Assembly: GCA_910577415.1 (NCBI GenBank)
Contig: CAJTLK010000028.1
Location: forward strand, 1-6,622
Source of the DNA: an uncultured Oscillospiraceae bacterium
GTDB lineage: Bacteria > Bacillota > Clostridia > Oscillospirales > Oscillospiraceae
Reading direction: 5' to 3'
Length of the DNA: 6,622 nt
Under the pieces are notes generated by a model. The model saw only the letters and a program-made list of their open reading frames with translations, had not been told where the DNA came from and searched no databases. Shown here piece by piece: positions 1 to 5,826 of this stretch (position 1 is the stretch's first letter; each line of letters begins with the position of its first letter). A program made the position numbers and the translations under genes.

Positions 1-2072
1 ATCGCACCACCACCACTCCCCTGCTGAAGCAGCGCTATGACGCCAACGTTGTGACCGGCACCTATGCTGGCAACCACAACTACAACGGCGGCGGCGCTCT
101 GAAGGGCGAGATCGTTGTCACTGTCAATGACAAGAACGATACCACCTACAACGGCACCCACACCTTCCCCTCCGACCTGTCCATCGACAACATCGGTGAG
201 GAAGTCAAGATCGTGTGGAAGGATGGCTCCCGCGGCACCAAGAACCAGGCCGACAACAAGGACACCATCTACGGCGCTTTCAACACCGGCGCTACCCGCG
301 TGGTCCGCAGCCAGCTGTCCAAGATCAAGGACGCCAAGGACAACAAGTGCGAGATCAACATCGACGGCGTGAAGTACGAGTGCACCGACGATGCCAACGC
401 TGACGAGAACGACGTTCTGCTGGTCACCAACTTTGTGGGCACCGGCACGGCTACCAGCGCCAAGAGCACCGGCGGCGCCAACAGCCCCCTGACCACTGCC
501 CTGAAGAAGAACTCCGGCAACCCCATCAAGGTGGTCTTTGACGACAACGGCAAGGTCAACAAGATCTATGTGACCGAGACCTACGTGGCCGCCGTCACCG
601 CCATCAACTCCACCAACATCACCCTGAACAATGGCGTGGGCATCCTCAAGATCGAGGATCACGACATTGAGGAGGATCTGAAGAAGGGCGACATCGTCAC
701 CGTCACTCCTCTCTACAGCATGACCTACTCCGACAGCGACTGCGTCGCCACTGTGAAGAAGGCTGAGACCGTTACCGGCGAGCTGACCGCCTTCAAGGAT
801 CAGGAGAACGTTGTTGTGGGCGGCAAGACCTACAAGCTCAACTACAAGAACGACTCTGCCAAGAAGCACGGCCTGCTGCAGAACCATCCCGACGCCGACG
901 TCAAGATCATTGGCGACTTCGCCGCCAAGAGCAACGACAACAACTACATCGGCGAGGATGTGGAGCTCTACCTGAGCAATGGCTACGTTGTGGCCGCCGT
1001 CCAGGTTTCTGAGAGCGCCAGCAACTACTCCGTCATCACCGAGGTCAAGACCGGCGTTTCCACTGGTTCCGTGTTCTCCGGCCTGCAGCTCCAGGTCATG
1101 GGCGCCGACGGCACCAAGGAGATCATCACTGTCTCCGAGGATTCCGACGACACCAAGACCCGCGAACCCAACAAGAACGGCATCACCTCCGCTGACTACG
1201 CCGTGGGCGACATCGTCACCTACAGCTTCAACGACGACGACGAGGCCGAGGTCACTGTCGAGGCTCAGGCTTCCGTCACCACCGTGAACTACAGCAGCAA
1301 GGCCAAGACCGTCAACAACGCCGTGGCCGCCAGCGACTGTGTCCTCTTCGCTCAGACCAAGAACGGCATCAACATGAGCGCCAACCAGAAGATCTTCTCT
1401 GGTGCCGAGTACGAGGCTTACGACATCCGCGAGCTGGATACCGCTACCTGGACCAGCAAGCTGGCTGCCGTTGCCAAGGATAAGAACGGCAAGGTCGTGG
1501 CCGTGTTCGTGGACGCCAACAACGTGCCCGACGGCGCTACCGACAACACCGTTTACGGCGTGATCTCCGCTTACGATGGCCGCGTGAAGGATTACTACAA
1601 GTACACCGTCCAGGCCAACGGCGAGACCTACACCGTCAACTCCAAGAGCACTCTGGGCACCCAGAAGGGCGTCCTGGTGAAGTTCCGTCCCACCGCTGAC
1701 GACAACTACGGCAGCGGCAAGGTGGAGAAGATCACCGCCAGCACCGACGATTACTTCGTTGGTTACGTGAAGGAGTTCAGCAACCGCGACAATACCCTGA
1801 CCTACTTCACCAGCACCAAGGCTGCGGGCGACGGCTCTTACGAGGGCGTTGATCCTGCCAAGACCTACGCTCTGGCCAGTGACGCTAAGATCATCTACGT
1901 CGATCAGGACAACCAGAAGTCCGAGGCCGAGGCTTCCGTCGATTCCTTCAACGCTATCGAGAACAAGCCCAACGTGGCCTTCATCACCAAGGTCGTTGAC
2001 AACGTGACCGTCATCGACGTCCTGTTCGTCGAGACCTCCGGCAAGGAGCACGTCAACTATCGCAACAAGTAA
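1..2072 (+). CDS. S-layer-like secreted surface protein, C-terminal 689 residues (5' end outside window)
   Basis: The frame is open from base 3 to the TAA at 2070-2072 and gives 689 residues. The GTG at 51 is not a convincing start: it has no ribosome binding site and the same codon bias continues upstream, so the gene begins outside the window. The protein is rich in Asn, Asp, Lys, Thr and Val. It has four Cys, no hydrophobic membrane segment and no C-terminal LPXTG sorting signal. It reads as successive beta-rich modules, at roughly residues 194-238, 253-306, 339-416, 513-563 and 581-636. Each has a Val/Gly-rich strand pattern around a G-x-T/Y core, and several end in a GDIVTV- or VLVKF-like strand. 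This style is typical of large Clostridial S-layer proteins whose SLH anchoring domains are N-terminal; here that part is not visible, so the SLH link is inference. All of about 59 Lys codons are AAG, which suggests very high expression. It could instead be an adhesin or another abundant wall protein. Confidence 0.72.
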   Translation, partial: RTTTTPLLKQRYDANVVTGTYAGNHNYNGGGALKGEIVVTVNDKNDTTYNGTHTFPSDLSIDNIGEEVKIVWKDGSRGTKNQADNKDTIYGAFNTGATRVVRSQLSKIKDAKDNKCEINIDGVKYECTDDANADENDVLLVTNFVGTGTATSAKSTGGANSPLTTALKKNSGNPIKVVFDDNGKVNKIYVTETYVAAVTAINSTNITLNNGVGILKIEDHDIEEDLKKGDIVTVTPLYSMTYSDSDCVATVKKAETVTGELTAFKDQENVVVGGKTYKLNYKNDSAKKHGLLQNHPDADVKIIGDFAAKSNDNNYIGEDVELYLSNGYVVAAVQVSESASNYSVITEVKTGVSTGSVFSGLQLQVMGADGTKEIITVSEDSDDTKTREPNKNGITSADYAVGDIVTYSFNDDDEAEVTVEAQASVTTVNYSSKAKTVNNAVAASDCVLFAQTKNGINMSANQKIFSGAEYEAYDIRELDTATWTSKLAAVAKDKNGKVVAVFVDANNVPDGATDNTVYGVISAYDGRVKDYYKYTVQANGETYTVNSKSTLGTQKGVLVKFRPTADDNYGSGKVEKITASTDDYFVGYVKEFSNRDNTLTYFTSTKAAGDGSYEGVDPAKTYALASDAKIIYVDQDNQKSEAEASVDSFNAIENKPNVAFITKVVDNVTVIDVLFVETSGKEHVNYRNK

Positions 2073-2104
2073 TTCGGTCTCCAGACTGATTACAAAGTGA
2101 ACAA

Positions 2105-2140
2105 GAGAGGCCCCGGACTTACGTCCGGGGCCTCTTTTTT
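2105..2140 (+). terminator. Strong intrinsic terminator of the surface-protein gene
   Basis: A perfect 12-bp GC-rich stem (2107-2118 pairs with 2123-2134) closes a four-base loop TTAC and is followed by a run of six T (2135-2140). The A residues upstream can extend the stem into the T run. It lies about 35 bases after the stop codon of the S-layer-like gene and is clearly oriented for plus-strand transcription. Confidence 0.95.
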
Positions 2141-2169
2141 GCGGGCGGCTGATAGGCCGTCCCTGCAAA
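2141..2169 (-). repeat. Palindrome A, possible REP-like element (minus orientation)
   Basis: Bases 2143-2149 pair with 2156-2163, giving seven base pairs with one bulged base at 2160. Read on the minus strand, the element starts TTTGCAGGGACGG and ends CCGCCCGC. The outer arms, AGGG(G/A)CG and CGCCCG, match those of palindrome B at 2205-2237, which lies in the opposite orientation, while the inner stem and loop differ. It sits directly after the terminator T run. Short GC-rich palindromes of this form are, to my recollection, common between genes in Oscillospiraceae, but membership of a repeat family cannot be proved from one window. It may simply be a chance GC-rich hairpin. Confidence 0.4.
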
Positions 2170-2204
2170 GAAGTTCTCAATTGCAGAAGGTATCCACGTG
2201 GGGG

Positions 2205-2237
2205 CAGTAGGGGCGTATATTATGCGCCCGTTTGCAG
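2205..2237 (+). repeat. Palindrome B, possible REP-like element (plus orientation)
   Basis: The hairpin pairs 2211-2217 with 2223-2229: seven base pairs including one T-G wobble, with loop TATTA. The context is GTAGGGGCG on the left and CGCCCGTTTGCAG on the right. The TTTGCAG at 2231-2237 is the exact inverse of CTGCAAA at 2163-2169 beside palindrome A, so the two palindromes form a head-to-head pair. There is no T run, so it is not an intrinsic terminator. The TATATT in the loop region looks like a -10 box but has no -35 box at a usable distance. Confidence 0.45.
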
Positions 2238-2241
2238 CAAC

Positions 2242-2274
2242 AAAGGAGGCCGGTCCAATGACCGGCCTCCTTTT
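2242..2274 (-). terminator. Hairpin terminator downstream of pgcA, possibly bidirectional
   Basis: A perfect 13-bp stem (2242-2254 with 2261-2273) can be extended by one C-G pair, leaving loop CAAT. It lies 29 bases beyond the pgcA stop codon. On the minus strand the stem ends in TTT followed by GTTG, a weak U tract. On the plus strand it ends in TTTT followed by GGAATTTT, so it could also back up the surface-protein terminator. Its position between converging genes suits a shared terminator. Confidence 0.75.
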
Positions 2275-2302
2275 GGAATTTTACTCGGTTTTGAAAGGGG
2301 GC

Positions 2303-4030
2303 TTACCGCTTCAGGGTCTCGGCCCAGGCGGCGTACTTTTCCACCTTGGCGTTGACGTCGGCGACGTCTTTGCCGGAGGCCAGGATGTAGACCTTCACCT
2401 TAGGTTCGGTGCCGGAGGGACGGACAATGAGGCTGGTGCCGTCGGCCATCTCATAGCGCAGAACGTTAGAGCCGCTCAGCTCCATTTTGCTGTCCTTACC
2501 GCACTCCACACAGTGGACGCTGCCGTCCTTGTAGTCCTTCTGCTCCCTGACCGCCACCCCGGCGATCTCCACCGGGGGCTGGGCGCGGAGGTCGGCCATG
2601 AGCTGTGCCATCTTCTGGAGGCCGTCCAGGCCGGGCATGACCAGGTTCAGGGTTTTCTCAGCGAACTGGCCGTACTTGGCGTACAGCTCCAGCAGGGCGT
2701 CGTAGAGGGTCATGCCCCGGTCATAGTACCACGCGGCCATCTCGGCGGCCACCATACAGGCGGTGACGGCGTCCTTGTCCCGGACGTAGTCGCCCATCAT
2801 GTAGCCGTAGCTCTCCTCAAAGGAGAAGATGACCTTGCCCTCACCGGTGGCCTCCAGAGCGTTTTTCTTCTCGGCCATGAATTTAAAGCCGGTGAAGGTG
2901 TCGTACATGGTGACGCCGTTCATCTCGCAGACCTTGCGGGCCATCTCGGTGGAGACGATGCTCTTCAGGGCCACGGCATTGGCGGGCAGGGTGCCCATGC
3001 GTTTTTTCGCGCCGATGACGTAGTCCAGCAGCAGCACGCCGGTCTGGTTGCCGGAGAGGACGATAAACTTGCCGTCGCTGCCCCGGACCATCAGGCCCAC
3101 CCGGTCAGCGTCGGGGTCGGAGCCCATAATGAAGTCGGCGCCCTCCTTGTCGGCCAGGGCGATGGACTTGGCAAAGCCCTCCGGGTTCTCCGGGTTGGGG
3201 GAGGCCACGGTGGGGAAGTTGCCGTCGATGACCATCTGCTCCGGCTCACAGATGACGTGCTTCATGCCCAGGCGCTTCAGAGCCTCAGGGATGAGCTTGT
3301 AGCCGGTGCCGTGGAAGGGAGTGTAGACGATCTTGAACTTGTCGGCCACCTTTGCCACCACGGTCTTGTCGGTGGCCTGTTCCATGACCTGGGAGAGGAA
3401 AGCCTCGTCGGTCTCGGCGCCCATGATAGTCACCAGACCGGCCTTCACGGCAGCGGCAAAGTCCATACGCTTGATGGAATCAAAGATGTCCAGCTCGCCC
3501 ATTTTTTTAGCGATGGCGTCGGCGTGGTGGGGGGGGAGCTGAGCGCCGTCGGCCCAATAGACCTTATAGCCGTTGTACTCCTTGGGGTTATGGCTGGCGG
3601 TAACGTTGACGCCGGCAATGCAGCCGTACTCCCGGATGGCGAAGGACACCTCGGGGGTGGGGCGGAGGGCATCAAAAATGCGGGTGGGGATGCCGTTGCC
3701 AGCCATGACGGCGCAGACCTCCTCAGCAAACTCCCGGCCATGGTTACGGCAGTCGTGGCAGACGGCTACGCCCTTCTTCACCGCCTCAGGCCCCTCGGCC
3801 AAAATGACCTCGGCAAAAGCCTGGGTGGCATGGCGGATGACGTGGACGTTCATCTGGTGCAGCCCCACGCACATGGTGCCCCGCAGTCCGGCGGTGCCGA
3901 AGTCCAGGGGGGCGAAGAAGCGGGACTCGATCTCCTTCTCGTCCCCGGCAATGGCGCGCAGCTCGGCCTTTTCGGCTTCGCTGAGGGCGGGAGAGTTGAG
4001 CCATTTCTCGTAAGTATCACGATAGGACAT
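2303..4030 (-). CDS. pgcA: Phospho-sugar mutase (alpha-phosphoglucomutase/phosphomannomutase)
   Basis: This 575-residue protein has the length and all signature motifs of the alpha-D-phosphohexomutase superfamily, PgcA type. The N-terminal TAGLRGTM segment is at residues 46-53. The active-site loop TASHNPKEYNGYK at 144-156 carries catalytic Ser146. The Mg-binding loop GSDPDADR is at 303-310, the sugar-binding EESYGYMMGD at 405-414, and the phosphate-binding RPSGTEPK at 537-544. It should interconvert glucose-6-phosphate and glucose-1-phosphate in the cytoplasm, feeding UDP-glucose and envelope glycans; activity on mannose phosphates is possible and cannot be excluded from sequence. The ATG at 4030 is chosen because TGGAGG lies 9 bases upstream. 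Longer in-frame starts at 4075 and 4051 would place that site inside the gene. It has its own promoter and is separated by a terminator from the genes upstream. No residue expected for catalysis appears to be missing. Confidence 0.95.
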   Translation of the reverse strand: MSYRDTYEKWLNSPALSEAEKAELRAIAGDEKEIESRFFAPLDFGTAGLRGTMCVGLHQMNVHVIRHATQAFAEVILAEGPEAVKKGVAVCHDCRNHGREFAEEVCAVMAGNGIPTRIFDALRPTPEVSFAIREYGCIAGVNVTASHNPKEYNGYKVYWADGAQLPPHHADAIAKKMGELDIFDSIKRMDFAAAVKAGLVTIMGAETDEAFLSQVMEQATDKTVVAKVADKFKIVYTPFHGTGYKLIPEALKRLGMKHVICEPEQMVIDGNFPTVASPNPENPEGFAKSIALADKEGADFIMGSDPDADRVGLMVRGSDGKFIVLSGNQTGVLLLDYVIGAKKRMGTLPANAVALKSIVSTEMARKVCEMNGVTMYDTFTGFKFMAEKKNALEATGEGKVIFSFEESYGYMMGDYVRDKDAVTACMVAAEMAAWYYDRGMTLYDALLELYAKYGQFAEKTLNLVMPGLDGLQKMAQLMADLRAQPPVEIAGVAVREQKDYKDGSVHCVECGKDSKMELSGSNVLRYEMADGTSLIVRPSGTEPKVKVYILASGKDVADVNAKVEKYAAWAETLKR

Positions 4031-4039
4031 GGGAATCAG

Positions 4040-4045
4040 CCTCCA
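4040..4045 (-). promoter_or_regulatory. Ribosome binding site deciding the pgcA start
   Basis: TGGAGG on the minus strand, nine bases before the ATG at 4030-4028. It lies downstream of the alternative in-frame ATG at 4051 and so argues against it. Confidence 0.85.
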
Positions 4046-4065
4046 TTCCATAATTAGGTATGGTA

Positions 4066-4095
4066 ATTGTATCACAAATGGGTGGACAAGGGCAA
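4066..4095 (-). promoter_or_regulatory. Sigma-A-type promoter of pgcA (extended -10)
   Basis: Reading the minus strand, the -10 box is TACAAT (4071-4066), preceded by TGA, giving the extended -10 form TGn. A weak -35 box TTGCCC (4095-4090) lies 18 bases upstream. Transcription would start near 4058-4059, giving a leader of about 28 bases that contains the ribosome binding site. The promoter lies just downstream of the terminator at 4113-4152, which fits an independent transcription unit for pgcA. Confidence 0.7.
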
Positions 4096-4112
4096 GGGAG
4101 TTTTGGGAGATT

Positions 4113-4152
4113 TTCCTAAAATAAAGAGTCGGAGGTCAATCCTCCGGCTCTT
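4113..4152 (-). terminator. Intrinsic terminator overlapping the stop codon of the DUF2007-like gene
   Basis: On the minus strand, AAGAG plus CGGAGG (4152-4148 and 4146-4141) pair with CCTCCG plus CTCTT (4135-4130 and 4128-4124), with one A-C mismatch. The loop ATTGA contains the TGA stop codon (4138-4136), and TATTTT follows the stem. The 5' arm therefore lies inside the last codons of the gene. It ends the murA-side transcription unit just before the pgcA promoter. Confidence 0.85.
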
Positions 4153-4450
4153 CGTTTTCCACAAAGGGTTCGTCCTCCAATATGGGCGGGGCGGCGAGCA
4201 GTTCCCGGGCCTCTTCAAGCCGGGAGGCGGGGACATAGAGCTTGACCCCTTCAGGGGAGAAGCCACCGTAGAGGAAGCCGATCTGTCCCTGACCGGAACG
4301 CTTGGCGAGGTACGGGATACCAAAGGACTCCAGCATGGAGCAGGTAAGGCCGCCGTAGGCGGCAAAATCCCCGGCCAGTTCCAGAAGAGCGGGTTTTTCC
4401 GGCTCTCCATCGGGGCCGTGGGGCCATTGCTTCAGCAGTTCTTCCGACAT
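4136..4450 (-). CDS. Small DUF2007-like protein of unknown function
   Basis: A 104-residue protein with no signal peptide or membrane segment, so probably cytosolic. Residues about 30-86 follow the pattern of the DUF2007 family (putative signal-transducing fold). A short helix carries a Leu-Glu-Ser-x-Gly-Ile-Pro motif (LESFGIPY, 40-47). It is followed by a Gly-rich turn, a beta strand VKLYVP (69-74) and a helix LEEARELL (78-85). The C-terminal 17 residues are acidic. The molecular role is not known and I do not assign one. The ATG at 4450 is preferred because AAGGAGG lies eight bases upstream. An in-frame ATG at 4468 overlaps the rlmH stop as ATGA but has no ribosome binding site. It lies 14 bases after rlmH and is surely co-transcribed with it. 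The 3' end doubles as one arm of the terminator. Confidence 0.8.
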   Translation of the reverse strand: MSEELLKQWPHGPDGEPEKPALLELAGDFAAYGGLTCSMLESFGIPYLAKRSGQGQIGFLYGGFSPEGVKLYVPASRLEEARELLAAPPILEDEPFVENEEPED

Positions 4451-4458
4451 GGTGCTAT

Positions 4459-4465
4459 CCTCCTT
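4459..4465 (-). promoter_or_regulatory. Ribosome binding site deciding the DUF2007-like start
   Basis: AAGGAGG on the minus strand, eight bases before the ATG at 4450. It overlaps the last base of the rlmH stop codon and lies downstream of the rival ATG at 4468, so translation from 4468 is unlikely. Confidence 0.85.
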
Positions 4466-4947
4466 CATTTGTGGTAAGCGCTGCCCTCGTTGATCTTGAA
4501 GGCCCGGTAGAGCTGCTCCAGCAGCATGACCCGGGCCAGGTGATGGGGAAAGGTCATGGGGGACATGGAAAGGCGGACGTGGGCCTCGGCCTTTAGTCCC
4601 TCGTCCAGGCCGTAGCTGCCGCCGATGAGGAAGCAGAGTTGGTTGGAGGGACCGATCTCCCAGGCCCGAAGACGCTTTGCCAGCTCCTCACTGGAGAGAA
4701 GCTGACCTTCAATACACAAGGCTACCACCCTGGCCCGGGGAGGCAGCTTGGCACGAATGGCCGCGGCCTCTTTGCCAAGGGCGGCGGCGATGAGGGCGGG
4801 AGAGGGGTCCTGAGGCAGCTTTTCCTCGGACAGCTCTACCATGGTGAGCTTACAATAAGGGGAGAGGCGTTTGGCATATTCGGCCACGGCGTCGGTATAA
4901 AATTTTTCCTTCAGCTTTCCCACGCAGAGGATATGAACGCTGGTCAT
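4465..4947 (-). CDS. rlmH: 23S rRNA (pseudouridine-1915-N3)-methyltransferase RlmH
   Basis: A 160-residue protein, the normal length of the family. RlmH is a small SPOUT (alpha/beta-knot) methyltransferase that uses S-adenosylmethionine to methylate pseudouridine 1915 in helix 69 of 23S rRNA on assembled 70S ribosomes, acting as a dimer. Visible hallmarks are the N-terminal VGKLKEKF (residues 9-16), EYAKRLSPY (23-31), the knot glycine loop FLIGGSYG (106-113), SPMTFPHHLARVMLLEQLYR (129-148), which lines the cofactor site, and the C-terminal SAYHK. The ATG at 4947 has a near-perfect AAAGGAGG seven bases upstream. The gene follows yycJ after 37 bases with no terminator, so the two are almost certainly one transcript. 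The yycJ-rlmH neighbourhood is also known from Bacillus and relatives. Confidence 0.97.
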   Translation of the reverse strand: MTSVHILCVGKLKEKFYTDAVAEYAKRLSPYCKLTMVELSEEKLPQDPSPALIAAALGKEAAAIRAKLPPRARVVALCIEGQLLSSEELAKRLRAWEIGPSNQLCFLIGGSYGLDEGLKAEAHVRLSMSPMTFPHHLARVMLLEQLYRAFKINEGSAYHK

Positions 4948-4954
4948 AGGGGAT

Positions 4955-4962
4955 CCTCCTTT
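4955..4962 (-). promoter_or_regulatory. Strong ribosome binding site of rlmH
   Basis: AAAGGAGG on the minus strand, seven bases before the ATG at 4947. It is the best match to the 16S rRNA tail in the window. Confidence 0.85.
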
Positions 4963-4984
4963 GTTCTGACAGGCGGCGTTACGG

Positions 4985-5770
4985 TCACACCTCGAAGACC
5001 TGGGAAGGACGGCTCCGGGGGGCGGCGGCCAGGGTCAGGTCATGCTCCGGGTCGAACCCGGCGGCGCGGAGGGCGGTCTCCACTACGGTCAAGGCATGGG
5101 TGGGAGTGTTGTTCTCGGCGGAGAGGTGGGCCAAAATGACGGTTTTGGCGCCTTTTTCAACACATTTCAGGGCCAAGGCGGCCCCCGCCTCGTTGCTGAG
5201 GTGGCCCTTATCTCCCAGGATACGCTGTTTGAGATAATAGGGATATGGCCCTGTACGGAGCCATTCTACGTCGTGGTTGGCCTCGCACAGAAGCAAATGG
5301 CAGCCCAAAACACCGTCCATCACGTCGTCGGAGACATAGCCCAGGTCGGTGACCACCGCCGCCTTTCTCCCCCCACAGGAAAAGGTGAAGCCTATGGGTT
5401 CTGCGGCGTCGTGGGAGGTGGGGAAGGTCTCCACGGTGAACCAGCCCAGGTCGAAGCTCTGGCCGCAGTCCAGGATATGTACCACCTCAGAAGCGCCGGG
5501 GACGTCGGAGCACAGGGCGTCGGCGGTGCCGGGGCTGGCGTAGATGGGAAGATGATAACGTTTTGTCAGGGTGATGAGGCCGTTGGTGTGATCCCGGTGC
5601 TCGTGGGTGATGAAAACGCCGGAGAGGTCTTCAGGAGTCAGGCCGTCCTCGGCCAGGGCGGCGGCAATGCGGCGGCAGGAGATACCGGCGTCCACCAACA
5701 GATACTCTCCGTCGCCGGAGATAAGGATACAGTTGCCCGACGAGCCGCTGGCAAGAGTGCGTACTTCCAC
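4985..5770 (-). CDS. yycJ: YycJ/WalJ-family metallo-beta-lactamase-fold hydrolase
   Basis: A 261-residue cytosolic protein starting at GTG. It opens with LASGSSGNC (residues 6-14), diagnostic of this family. It carries the metal-binding motif THEHRDH (55-61), His120 in FPTSHDA, Asp142 in TDLGY, CEANHD (162-167), the family-specific GHLSNEAG (189-196) and the C-terminal metal ligand region LAHLSAENN (203-211). These are the expected ligands for a two-metal site. Members have been linked to nuclease activity and DNA repair in Gram-positive bacteria, and in Bacillus the gene lies in the walRK operon. No walRK genes are visible here. The GTG at 5770 is chosen because GGAGG lies eight bases upstream; the in-frame TTG at 5785 overlaps that site. 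It lies 56 bases after murA, with an intrinsic terminator in the gap, and is followed by rlmH. Confidence 0.92.
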   Translation of the reverse strand: MEVRTLASGSSGNCILISGDGEYLLVDAGISCRRIAAALAEDGLTPEDLSGVFITHEHRDHTNGLITLTKRYHLPIYASPGTADALCSDVPGASEVVHILDCGQSFDLGWFTVETFPTSHDAAEPIGFTFSCGGRKAAVVTDLGYVSDDVMDGVLGCHLLLCEANHDVEWLRTGPYPYYLKQRILGDKGHLSNEAGAALALKCVEKGAKTVILAHLSAENNTPTHALTVVETALRAAGFDPEHDLTLAAAPRSRPSQVFEV

Positions 5771-5778
5771 GAAAGATA

Positions 5779-5784
5779 CCTCCA
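5779..5784 (-). promoter_or_regulatory. Ribosome binding site deciding the GTG start of yycJ
   Basis: TGGAGG on the minus strand, eight bases before the GTG at 5770-5768. It directly follows the T run of the murA terminator, so transcripts ending there would lack it. It rules out the TTG at 5785. Confidence 0.85.
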
Positions 5785-5816
5785 AAAAACGAAAACGGCG
5801 GCTCTTGCCGCCGTTT
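5784..5816 (-). terminator. Intrinsic terminator between murA and yycJ
   Basis: On the minus strand, ten bases after the murA stop, AAACGGCGGC (5816-5807) pairs perfectly with GCCGCCGTTT (5802-5793) around loop AAGA. TTTTCGTTTTTT follows (the T-rich tract covers 5795-5784, partly within the stem). The tract ends exactly where the yycJ ribosome binding site begins. There is no room for a promoter between the hairpin and yycJ, so yycJ and rlmH must depend on read-through or on a promoter inside murA. Confidence 0.9.
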
Positions 5817-5826
5817 ATTCCAAAAC

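Noticed and set aside
51..53. GTG at 51 as start of the surface-protein gene
   Set aside because: No Shine-Dalgarno sequence precedes it, and the frame continues open to the left edge with the same codon bias, so it is an internal Val codon.
2181..2222. TTGCAG and TATATT as a plus-strand promoter in the intergenic region
   Set aside because: The spacing is about 30 bases, far from 17, and no plus-strand gene follows; the TATATT lies in the loop and arm of a palindrome.
3501..3536. Seven-base T run and eight-base G run within pgcA as possible phase-variation tracts
   Set aside because: Both encode ordinary residues (Lys-Lys-Met and Pro-Pro-His) in an intact frame, and pgcA is a housekeeping gene. 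Without evidence of length variation among reads or strains there is no case.
2198..4057. Very long plus-strand open frame (619 codons) antisense to pgcA
   Set aside because: It is the mirror of a GC-rich gene with full catalytic motifs on the other strand. Its translation is a monotonous Gly/His/Val/Leu/Ala/Asp mix without domain motifs, its first ATGs/GTGs have no ribosome binding site, and it begins inside the intergenic palindromes.
4067..4477. Plus-strand open frame across the pgcA promoter and DUF2007-like gene
   Set aside because: No ribosome binding site or motif; the minus-strand gene has a clear AAGGAGG and domain pattern.
4639..5139. Plus-strand open frame antisense to rlmH and the yycJ 3' end
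   Set aside because: The minus strand carries the complete RlmH signature. The antisense product is low-complexity Gly/Arg-rich at its end and has no supporting start signal.
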